From an uncultured Prevotellaceae bacterium (GTDB lineage: Bacteria; Bacteroidota; Bacteroidia; Bacteroidales; Bacteroidaceae): DNA of 64,000 bases. Made by a program: the position numbers and the translations under genes. Positions 43,928 through 51,300 of the stretch are shown here, one piece after another; position 1 is the first letter of the stretch, and every line of letters starts with the position of its first letter. The notes under the pieces were generated by a model. It had not been told where the DNA came from. It made no database searches and worked only from the letters and a program-made list of their open reading frames with translations. The stretch lies in the NCBI GenBank assembly GCA_902786565.1, contig CADACW010000003.1, forward strand, positions 1 through 64,000, read 5' to 3'.

Positions 43928-43935
43928 CAAAGTTA
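43928..43935 (-). promoter_or_regulatory. -7 box ahead of the tape measure gene
   Basis: On the minus strand TAACTTTG matches TANNTTTG, 31 bp upstream of the tape measure start codon and within 40 bp of the stop of the small gene upstream. Confidence 0.5.
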
Positions 43936-43966
43936 GCACACGCCCTTCTATAGTAAAAATACGCTG

Positions 43967-44164
43967 TTATTGCCTGTGGTCATAGAGCCAGTTCTGGTAA
44001 CGGACATAGTCTTTCGACCGCTTGGCCTCCTGCTCGGCAAACCATTTTATGAAATCCTCATTCGACCTCTCCTTTCTATTCGCGCTGCCAACGCCCTTGA
44101 AGGCGAAGTAGGCGAATACTCCGGCTACGGCAATCAGCATTGCTATGGGGTCGAATATGAACAT
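43967..44164 (-). CDS. Small single-helix membrane protein
   Basis: A 65-residue protein from the ATG at 44,164 (MFIFDPIAMLIAVAGVFAYF), preferred over a longer open frame because a promoter box lies 18 bp upstream. One membrane helix (about 7-24) precedes a charged tail (NEDFIKWFAEQEAKRSKDYV). The position just before the tape measure is often used for tail-assembly chaperones, but the membrane helix suggests something else. Unknown. Confidence 0.6.
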   Translation of the reverse strand: MFIFDPIAMLIAVAGVFAYFAFKGVGSANRKERSNEDFIKWFAEQEAKRSKDYVRYQNWLYDHRQ

Positions 44165-44181
44165 ATCTCTTTTCTTTTCGG

Positions 44182-44189
44182 CAAAGATA
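44182..44189 (-). promoter_or_regulatory. -7 box of the small membrane protein gene
   Basis: On the minus strand TATCTTTG matches TANNTTTG. It lies 18 bp upstream of the ATG at 44,164 and downstream of the terminator at 44,252-44,285, so the tape-measure segment is a separate transcription unit. Confidence 0.6.
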
Positions 44190-44251
44190 CAAACTTTCCG
44201 GGAAATGTGCAAGCATTCGGGCAAGAAATATGGCCTATTTAGACGGCATAC

Positions 44252-44285
44252 AAAAAACGCTGTCACCCCGACAAGGATGACAGCG
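44252..44285 (-). terminator. Rho-independent terminator
   Basis: Read on the minus strand, CGCTGTCA and TGACAGCG form an 8-bp stem with a 12-nt loop, followed by TTTTTTG. It ends the transcription unit that contains the DGR genes, after the gene at 44,307. Confidence 0.85.
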
Positions 44286-44306
44286 AATGAAAGTGAAGTA
44301 GAATAG

Positions 44307-44705
44307 TCAATTGGATGCAGCGACCCAGCGTTTGGCCGTGGCCACGGCTTGCTGGCACCAGGCATAGTATTCCTCATACTCCTGCCCGGCATCCTGATAG
44401 TCGCCGTTGATGGCATGGCGCTGGATGGCCAGCTCCTGGCTCTCAGAATATCGGCTACGGATGATGGCATTTGCCACTTCGCCGTAGTCACTTTGTTTCT
44501 TACACTCCATCACCGTGCCGCCGTCGGTCTCTTCGCCAGTATAGGCGTATGCCACGGGCCACGGTTCAGCCGTTTCCTGTTGCTCACCGTCGCCATTGGC
44601 GGCGGGAACATAGTTTTCAAGCACCTCCTCATTGAGGTAGCCGATAATGTGCGCTTCATCGTATCTCTGATACGTGCGACGCTGTGGATAGACAGTTCTG
44701 TTCAT
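44307..44705 (-). CDS. Hypothetical phage protein
   Basis: A 132-residue soluble, acidic protein beginning MNRTVYPQRRTYQRYDEAHI. It contains YNEEVLENYV-like helices and ends in a Trp/Ala-rich helix (YEEYYAWCQQAVATAKRWVA). It lies 3 bp after the gene at 44,709, is followed by a terminator, and precedes the tape measure unit; tail-assembly chaperones occupy this place in many phages, but no family match is recognised. Confidence 0.65.
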   Translation of the reverse strand: MNRTVYPQRRTYQRYDEAHIIGYLNEEVLENYVPAANGDGEQQETAEPWPVAYAYTGEETDGGTVMECKKQSDYGEVANAIIRSRYSESQELAIQRHAINGDYQDAGQEYEEYYAWCQQAVATAKRWVAASN

Positions 44706-44708
44706 ATT

Positions 44709-45041
44709 TCAAGTGAATTTAGTGTATTCTTTGCCATCCTTGCCCCTGTACTGCTGAATGATGGTGGGCACGGGCAGATCTTCACGGGTGAAGTCGCTCA
44801 AGGCTTGGTCAATCATGATTTTGCTGCCCGTAAATGTGTAGAACTCTGCATCCTCTGTTGTCGGCTGCCCTTTTTCGTCTTTCTTCTTTTCGAACTGGTA
44901 CGTCTCTTGTTCCTCACCGTTGAAGTCGGTCGTAGTGAAAGTCTGGATGATTTTCTTGAACCTCAGGGCAAGCACCTTTCCTGGCATCTGTTTGGGGATG
45001 TTCTGAACCTGCCCTTCAGAGTCCGGCATCGAGACAGCCAC
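44709..45041 (-). CDS. Hypothetical phage protein downstream of the DGR RT
   Basis: A 110-residue protein using GTG at 45,041, or a shorter form from ATG at 45,029. It has mixed charge and ends in strand-rich PVPTIIQQYRGKDGKEYTKF. The same frame stays open upstream (KPAPTKLFLEDYVIQDSKIE) to the 10-G tract at the RT stop, so with 9 G residues the protein would gain an ATG start at 45,123 or be fused to RT. It is not Avd-like: it lacks the basic multi-helix pattern. A major-tail-related role is possible by position. Function unknown. Confidence 0.6.
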   Translation of the reverse strand: MAVSMPDSEGQVQNIPKQMPGKVLALRFKKIIQTFTTTDFNGEEQETYQFEKKKDEKGQPTTEDAEFYTFTGSKIMIDQALSDFTREDLPVPTIIQQYRGKDGKEYTKFT

Positions 45042-45108
45042 TGTCTGTTTCTCAATTTTCGAGTCCTGAATAACGTAGTCTTCAAGAAATAACTTTGTAG
45101 GAGCTGGT

Positions 45109-46362
45109 TTACCCCCCCCCCATTAACTTTTGTTCACATTTGGTTACAACCGAAGAGAAAGGAACTTTCTGGTCGGGGTTCATGCCCTTGAAGGGCGGGC
45201 GCACACGGCGTTTCTTGATAATCTTTCCTAATGATTTTTCCATTCCTAATGATTTTAGAAGATTGATACAGTCTGAATGTTTTACAAATCCCAACAGGCT
45301 TGACAGCCTGATTCGGATTTGCTCTTCATCCATACCCTTCTTTTGCAACTCATGTATTCGCCGCGCCAGTTCCTTCTTATTACGCTTGCTTGATTCCACA
45401 TGATCAAGATAGAACACATACCCTGCCAGCCTTATGCCCGTCCACGTCGGCCTGACGTTGTAGTCCTTGTTAACTTCAACGTGCCAGTCGCGGGCAAGGT
45501 GCATGATAGCCAGTTCGAGAATGATGTGTAAGGCAGTCTTGTCAGCATGAAGGAAGAGAATGTTGTCGACGAAGCGGAAGTAGTGCTTCACTCCATCCTC
45601 GACATACGTCTGGAACTTCCGTGACAGATAGCCAGGACCTTGGCAAAGGTCTCGATAGTCCTCAGGCGTGCGAGCCGTGCAGATACGGTCGGTGACATAT
45701 CGCTGTGTCCAGTAGGCCAGTTTGTCAGGATCCCTTCCAATGTCGAAAAAACGAATGGCGAGACGGTCGAAGCGTGCCAGATAAATCTGTCCGAAGAGTT
45801 GTGCCACTTTTATACCGAGTGGTGCGCCCTGAGGGTAACTGTCCACCACTTTGTAAAAGAAGGTGAGCAGTTTGCCGGGCTTTACCAAACGCATCAAGGC
45901 ATCCTTCAGGATGGCATGATCCATTAGGGGGAAGTAATGGTGTGCATCAATCGCTACGTAGTAGGCTATCTCTTGTTGCGTATGACGGTAAATCTCATTG
46001 CGCAAGAAGCGAAACAGTCCATGTGTGCCCATGCCAGGTTTTACGGCTGGAGCGCGCCATGTCGTGTAGTCATAGATGGCTTTCTCGTATGGCAGTATCG
46101 TTGCAGCTTCCAGTACATGGTCTTCGATGGGTGCCTTTGCCAGCTTGCGCAGTTTCCGCTCAAAGATAACCTTTTCGGTGTACCCTTTTGGTTGCCACGA
46201 TTCGTCGGCAATCTGCTTCGCTATCACTTCAAGATTGCTTTGCAGGTCGGCTTCGAAGGCCTGTACGTAGTCGCGGGAGTGCTTTTGGTCGGCATAGTTG
46301 TCAAACGCCTGTTGGGCGTTCTCCACCGGCTCATTCTCTCCCTTGTCGCGTATTCTACGCAT
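45109..46362 (-). CDS. DGR-type reverse transcriptase
   Basis: A 417-residue reverse transcriptase copying TR RNA into mutated cDNA for VR replacement. The fingers/palm order is visible: RT1-like KVIFERKLRKLAKAPIEDHV, palm motif with catalytic Asp139 in VAIDAHHYF, LGIKVAQ (182-188) where DGR enzymes have an [I/L/V]GxxxSQ motif, and FVDN (264-267) where YxDD is normal. The thumb follows (TGIRLAGYVFYLDH). It lies 3' of TR on the same strand, the usual DGR order. Two features are odd: the second Asp of YxDD is Asn, and the gene ends in a 10-G run with stop TAA directly after it. It has no fused endonuclease domain. Confidence 0.88.
   Translation of the reverse strand: MRRIRDKGENEPVENAQQAFDNYADQKHSRDYVQAFEADLQSNLEVIAKQIADESWQPKGYTEKVIFERKLRKLAKAPIEDHVLEAATILPYEKAIYDYTTWRAPAVKPGMGTHGLFRFLRNEIYRHTQQEIAYYVAIDAHHYFPLMDHAILKDALMRLVKPGKLLTFFYKVVDSYPQGAPLGIKVAQLFGQIYLARFDRLAIRFFDIGRDPDKLAYWTQRYVTDRICTARTPEDYRDLCQGPGYLSRKFQTYVEDGVKHYFRFVDNILFLHADKTALHIILELAIMHLARDWHVEVNKDYNVRPTWTGIRLAGYVFYLDHVESSKRNKKELARRIHELQKKGMDEEQIRIRLSSLLGFVKHSDCINLLKSLGMEKSLGKIIKKRRVRPPFKGMNPDQKVPFSSVVTKCEQKLMGGG
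45112..45121 (-). repeat. 10-G homopolymer at the RT stop codon
   Basis: On the minus strand ATG (45,123-45,121) is followed by nine further G residues and then TAA, giving Met-Gly-Gly-Gly-stop. Losing one G shifts the reading into the downstream frame (Gly-Lys-Pro-Ala-Pro-Thr-Lys) and joins RT with the 44,709 protein. Homopolymers of this length are typical phase-variation tracts and also typical sequencing errors. Confidence 0.7.
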
Positions 46363-46410
46363 AAGGCGGGGTCTTTAGTGGGTTACAAAAGAAGGGGTCT
46401 AAATAGGGGT

Positions 46411-46635
46411 CTAAGAGTGGGTCTGTTGGGAGTTTGTCTGCGAAACCTCCCGGACAGGTATGCCGCTCGCCAATAGGGCTACGAGGCTCGCTGTCATCTC
46501 TGCTGTGTTCGACCATTGGGTCAGGCTCACTCCTTCAACGTATTTCTTTAGGTATCGTTTAGGAACGCGCCCCAGTTCGCATTGGCATCCGAGGGGGCAT
46601 TGTTGCCATTGAGGTACACCGAGCCCGCATTGGCC
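46411..46635 (-). other. Open frame spanning TR and the TR-RT spacer
   Basis: A minus-strand frame stays open for 74 codons from a TGA inside TR to TAG at 46,411-46,413. Its downstream half is protein-like (RYLKKYVEGVSLTQWSNTAE, MTASLVALLASGIPVREVSQ). No good start codon exists. It could be the 3' end of an ancestral gene displaced by the TR, or chance. The same RNA segment would form the 3' flank of the TR transcript. Confidence 0.3.
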
Positions 46636-46678
46636 TCATTGTTCGCATTGCCGAGCAATTTAGCGCCACGCAAACCGC
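46555..46678 (-). repeat. DGR template repeat (TR)
   Basis: A 124-bp non-coding repeat aligned without gaps to VR at 46,944-47,067 (offset 389). The two differ at 19 positions, and in every case the TR minus strand has A. In the VR reading frame TR reads AKLLGNANNEANAGSVYLNG and then NNAPSDANANWGAFLND, rich in AAT/AAC codons as in known DGR templates. It lies 192 bp upstream of the RT start. Confidence 0.95.
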
Positions 46679-46720
46679 GCTTGGGAGTTCTGCCTACTCT
46701 ACTTTATTGTAAAGCGGGTG

Positions 46721-46728
46721 CAAAGTTA
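46721..46728 (-). promoter_or_regulatory. -7 box driving TR and RT
   Basis: On the minus strand TAACTTTG matches TANNTTTG and lies 43 bp upstream of TR. Transcripts starting here would contain TR, the spacer and RT. The -33 element is less clear. Confidence 0.5.
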
Positions 46729-46798
46729 CACATTTTTTGTCAATTCAGCATGTCAAAGAGCACTTTTGGCTGTTATTTATACAAAATAAAAATTATCG

Positions 46799-46872
46799 TC
46801 GACCGGCTTCGCCGGTATCGACCGCCCTATCGGGCGGGGGCGCTTCGCGCCGGTGTCCTTTGCGCTCCGCGC
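46799..46872 (-). terminator. Array of four GC-rich hairpins after the variable protein gene
   Basis: Short perfect stems follow one another: GCGC (46,862-46,872, loop TCC), GGCGC (46,839-46,851, loop TTC), CCGCCC (46,822-46,837, loop TATC) and ACCGGC (46,802-46,816, loop TTC). On the minus strand the last hairpin is followed by AATTTTTATTTT, so the array probably ends the variable-protein transcript before the TR promoter. Confidence 0.6.
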
Positions 46873-46894
46873 TTGCTGCGCCCCCTTTACCCGC

Positions 46895-48313
46895 TTAGTT
46901 TTCCACGGCCCAGAATGGTTGCGTCGTGAACTCCTCTGCGTATTCGCAGAGGAACGCGCCCCAGCGCGCAGAGGCAACCGAGGGGGCAGAGTCGCCACGG
47001 AGGTACACCGAGCCCGCATCGGCCCCATTGTCCGCATAGCCGAGCAATCCAGCGCCACGCAAACCGCTTTCAGCGGCTGGATTGTAATAGCCGTCGCAGT
47101 AGTATGTGCTGCTGCTGCCGCCCAGCTCTTCGCCTGGGAAGAAAGCAAGGTTCTTCAGCACATAGTCTTTTGCATACTGCCATCCAGCAGCTGAAGCGAC
47201 TGGGCCTTTTGCAATTTGTGTCAGTCCGGCGACGCTGCTCAGGTTCATGTTGCTGCCGTCCACCATATCAGCCACAAAGAGCGACTGCGACTTGTCGGCA
47301 TTACACTGCAGCAACATGTTTTCGCTCATGCAAGCCAGGTACTTGTAATCATTCTTCAGGCCATAGAACGATGGAATATTGCCAATGGTCTTCTGTGCGC
47401 CATTATCGTTGATTGTCGTGCTGAGCAAACCTGTGAAGTCACCTTGATTGATGCCTACATCCAGTCTGACATAAGGGTAATTGTGCCATGCGTCAGCCCA
47501 TGCCGTCGGCTGATCGATTCCGGTTCCTGTACCTCCTTGGCGCAGTCCATTGGCATCCAGCGTTGCATTGAATGCTGCTTGAATGTTGCGGTTGCCGAAT
47601 ATGATGCGCTTCAGTGCTGCCGTCATGTATTGCATGACGCGCTCATTGGCAAACCAAAGCGTGCCGTTCTTGCGGGCTGCGGTTCGGAATGCGGAGATAG
47701 CCAAATTCGTAGCAGGCTTGCACAGCTGCGAATCGAAGTCATTGTCAAGCGTCGAATCGTTGTTTCCACCACGATATTTCGCATCGCTGCTAACAACACT
47801 TGCGAGACGGGTGTTTGTCCTGTCCATCGTAGCATAGCCGGCGCATGAGCGGCTGCCAACGGGGATGTAGTAGTTCCAGAAGCCGGGACGTGGCCCACCA
47901 AGCGAAATTGTCTCATACTGGTAAGAGTCGTCTTCATACACTTGGTAATAAATTGGCACGTTCCAACCCCACTGATAGTGCCCTGCAGCACCTGTCAGGT
48001 CAGCAGCGCCACCGCTTTCCAGCAAGTTGTGGTTACTGGCCGACAACTTCGTGCGCGTGTGGTCGTTCTGAACGAGGTAGCCGCCCAGCCCCAGCTGCTT
48101 TGCCAGCACTTGCCCGAGGTCGAAGTCACCGACAGGCGAACCAACAGGAGAGGAATTACCCTTTGCCCACTTGCGGCCAAACCATGGGAGGCTGCCACTC
48201 ACCTGTGACACGGCAATCAGTCCGGTTTTACCGGCCTTCGTGTCGTAACCCACAACGAAGGTGTTTGCACCAACGTTTAGGGTTTCAAGATCTTTCAATT
48301 TTTGTTTGTCCAT
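46895..48313 (-). CDS. DGR variable protein, putative receptor-binding tail protein
   Basis: A 472-residue protein from the ATG at 48,313 (MDKQKLKDLETLNVGANTFV). The C-terminal domain (about 300-472) has a C-type-lectin/sulfatase-modifying-like fold as in Mtd-type proteins: GWQYAKDYVLKNLAFFPGEE, CDGYYN, and near the end GSVYL...WGAFL. VR (residues about 416-457) lies in the ligand-binding region, leaving about 15 fixed residues after it. It follows the collagen-like fibre gene by 23 bp, so it is likely a tip protein whose surface is diversified to bind new host receptors. Confidence 0.88.
   Translation of the reverse strand: MDKQKLKDLETLNVGANTFVVGYDTKAGKTGLIAVSQVSGSLPWFGRKWAKGNSSPVGSPVGDFDLGQVLAKQLGLGGYLVQNDHTRTKLSASNHNLLESGGAADLTGAAGHYQWGWNVPIYYQVYEDDSYQYETISLGGPRPGFWNYYIPVGSRSCAGYATMDRTNTRLASVVSSDAKYRGGNNDSTLDNDFDSQLCKPATNLAISAFRTAARKNGTLWFANERVMQYMTAALKRIIFGNRNIQAAFNATLDANGLRQGGTGTGIDQPTAWADAWHNYPYVRLDVGINQGDFTGLLSTTINDNGAQKTIGNIPSFYGLKNDYKYLACMSENMLLQCNADKSQSLFVADMVDGSNMNLSSVAGLTQIAKGPVASAAGWQYAKDYVLKNLAFFPGEELGGSSSTYYCDGYYNPAAESGLRGAGLLGYADNGADAGSVYLRGDSAPSVASARWGAFLCEYAEEFTTQPFWAVEN
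46933..46952 (-). promoter_or_regulatory. Perfect hairpin at the VR 3' edge
   Basis: CCTCTGCG (46,933-46,940) and CGCAGAGG (46,945-46,952) form an 8-bp stem around a 4-nt TATT loop (AATA on the coding strand). One arm lies in VR and the other just past it, in the codons for residues after WGAFL. DGR targets in other phages need a similar hairpin just 3' of VR for homing. TR has no equivalent palindrome. Confidence 0.7.
46944..47067 (-). repeat. DGR variable repeat (VR)
   Basis: The 3' coding part of the variable protein, 124 bp matching TR with 19 substitutions at TR adenines, spread over 13 codons. Changes include Lys to Gly, Asn to Tyr, Asp, Arg, Ser and Cys, Glu to Gly and Asp to Val; one is silent. 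There is no substitution at a TR G, C or T position within the aligned block. Confidence 0.95.
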
Positions 48314-48336
48314 AATTGCAATGAATAAAAATGTTA

Positions 48337-51300
48337 TTACGATACTTCCTTTAATCTCCATTCCAGTACATACCAGTACTGGCCATTGCTCCATAATTTG
48401 GCATATTCCAGCGTATGTCCTGTGAAAGTGCCGCCACTGTATGGGTATGTGCCCACATAGTCTCTCCCAATTGCAAGTTCCCAGCCATTAGAAACTGAAG
48501 AGTAAGGTTGCATGAATATGCTCGATATGCCAGGAGGCATCACGCTGTAAATCTTTACGCCACATTTGCCGTAGTTGTAAACCTCTACCGTTCTCCCTTG
48601 CTGTTCCACGGGGTTGCCTATCCATACTTCCCTGTCCTCATGCATATTGGTTGCACTGGCAGGAATTGTTACCACGTCCTCGTCGGCAGGGCTGTTTTTT
48701 GAAGTGCTTCCTGTCAGTCGTACAGTCTTCCTGATGGCCTTGCCCGGTATTCGAGCCCAGTCTGAAATCTCCGTCATTCCTGAATAGCCTTTCAGAAGGT
48801 CAACGAAATATCGAGGCACGAAAATGCGGCGTTTCAACCTGCATTTCAATACTCCAAGCTCATAGCCCTCACTGACACCAACTGTGCGCCCCCTTACGTA
48901 GCAGTTGTAGTCGTCAGGGGCCACGAAATGTTTTTTCGCATACCGCGTTGATTCCGAAACGGTGATGCTTATAGCTGAGGTGGAAGAAGATGTCAGTTCC
49001 TCTTTAGCTTGTAGCGGCGTTGAACTATTCACAGTAGTAAGAATGATATTCACCGAGCCGCCGTCGCCATCGAGGTTACCGTCTTCATCCCATTCAGCAG
49101 ATAGCGTATATAGTTTGCCCTTTTTCAGGGTTAACCATGGCAATTCCCCTTTGCTGACAACAGCGTATGAGTTGGAATCGAATGTCGGGTCGCTGTCTTG
49201 TTCATCATCCTTTGATGTACTGAGGAAGTCAGTAGAATCAAATTGCTGATATGCCTGGCTCGACACTTTCGCGCCGTCATGGTCGTGGATGTCGCCATAT
49301 TGTGAAAGCATATAGTCACCGCTGAATACGGCACTGCCCAGTTTCGCAAAGTTGGCGAAAAACACCTCCGACATAAGGTACTTGAAGCTTGCGTTCATCT
49401 GTTCCCACACAGAGCGGGAAATATTGCTGTCCACACCTGGTTCAATGTACGAGCCGCTGATCAGGTTCGTTTCGGCCACCAGCATATAGTAATAGTACGA
49501 GGAATTCCCAGAGTCGTATTTGGCCACGTAAGGTGCCTGGTGCGCTGTAGCGGTATATTCCGTACCGCTTATGAATGTTCCGGCATAGTAGTAGAACTTG
49601 CCGTTCTGGCCAGCCACGCCATCCTTGCCGTCCATGCTCGACATGAAGTTACCATTTATGATGTAGGCGCTCACCTCGGCGTATGGCTCATTGGCGGCAT
49701 CGCTATACTGACGCATCAGGGCCAGCCCTTTGGGAAGTCCACGGTAGCCCAGCATGGCAAAGGGAGTACGAGTCATTGTGTTATCTGGGTAAGGTAAGTC
49801 TCCCATACCGAAATTTTGGAGTTCGGAAATCAGAGAGGAGTCCCATCTACAAGAATCCTTTGATGTGATGACCACGAAAACAGTATTGTCAAGCGTCTGC
49901 AGATAGCTCACCATGCTAGCCCTTTCTGTCTCTCCTTGATCGCTTCCGTCAACCAGAGCGTATGTGTCAAAGCCATTGATTGCGTTAACTTGTAGTGTTG
50001 CCCTGTCTACAGTAACCACGACAAGACCACGCTTCCATCTTAATGAGTTGACTTTATCCTCTGAAGAGCAAATGTTTACGACACGGTAAGCATCATTGTT
50101 TTTTCCCGTGCCACGCGCAAAGATGAACTTGGCATCGTCACCCTTTTGGCCAGCTGGTCCCTCTGGGCCAGTCGGCCCTGTCGGTCCAGGCACGCCCTGG
50201 TCGCCCTTGAATTTCGACCACGTGTATGCCGATGGGTCATTACCCTCTTCACGGGTCAGCTGGTTCACGGCAATGCCAATATATTCGGTTGAGGACGTAG
50301 GCGTGTCATACATCGACGAAGGCCGGCCGTTGCTGCCTACAGAGTCAGCGTATTTTATCCAGGTGTAATACGTTATGCCATCCTCGCCATCTTCACCGTC
50401 GATGCCATCCGTTCCATCTGTACCTCTAAAGAGTGCCCATTTGTAATCACCATAGCTGTTACTCTCAGTCGCCGATGTCTTGTTATAGGCAAGGCCGATG
50501 TACTGTTTGAAAGATCCGTCCTGTTTATACGGGCTGTCACTCATGCCAGAACCGCTAACAGCATAGCCATAGCTGTCGAGCGTTATGTCATCAGCATAGC
50601 GGATCCAGGTATAATATGCTATGCCGGGGTCGCCCTTTGGGCCTTGCACGCCCTGGTCGCCCTTGAACTTGCTCCAAGTGTAATCGCTGGGCGTGTTGCT
50701 CTCAGTCCGGGAAAGCTTGTTCACGGCGATGCCGATATATACGGTGGCCGATGTGGGCGTGTCGTACATCGACGAAGGAAAACCGTTGGAACCAATGGAA
50801 TCAGCGTATTTTATCCATGTGTAATAGGTCACGCCATCCTGGCCGTCCTCGCCGTCGATGCCATCCTCACCGTCCGTGCCCTTGAACTTCGTCCACTTAT
50901 AGTCACCGTAATTGTTGCTTTCGGTGGCCGTGGTCTTGTTATAGGCAAAGCCGATGAACGCCTTGAAGTCACCATTGTTATCTACAGGGCTGTCGCTCAT
51001 GCCGGAGCCTCTTATGTTGCCGCTGCCATCATCGGTGATATTGTCGGCATAGCGAATCCAAGTGTAATAAGAAACGCCGGGGTCGCCCTTCGGGCCTTGC
51101 ACGCCCTGGTCGCCTTTGAACTTGCTCCAAGTGTAATCGCTGGGCGTGTTGCTCTCAGTCCGGGAAAGCTTATTTACGGCGATGCCGATATACTCGGTGG
51201 ACGATGTAGGCGTGTCATAAATAGTCGTAGGAACTCCATTGTTTCCAAGACTGTCGGCATACTTTATCCATGTGTAGTAGGTACGCCCGTCCTCGCCGTC

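Noticed and set aside
44709..45041. Gene beside the RT as the Avd accessory factor
   Set aside because: It is strand-rich at its end, not basic and helical, and lies downstream of RT. It shows none of the S23/Avd pattern seen in the 5355-5708 protein.
46368..46424. Repeated AGACCC motifs before the RT start as a regulatory array
   Set aside because: Spacing is irregular (26, 12, 12 bp) and the motif is only six or seven bases long. It is too weak to support as a feature.
46582..47148. Frames on either strand covering TR and VR outside the variable protein
   Set aside because: The adenine-specific TR/VR difference pattern and codon structure only make sense in the minus-strand variable-protein frame.
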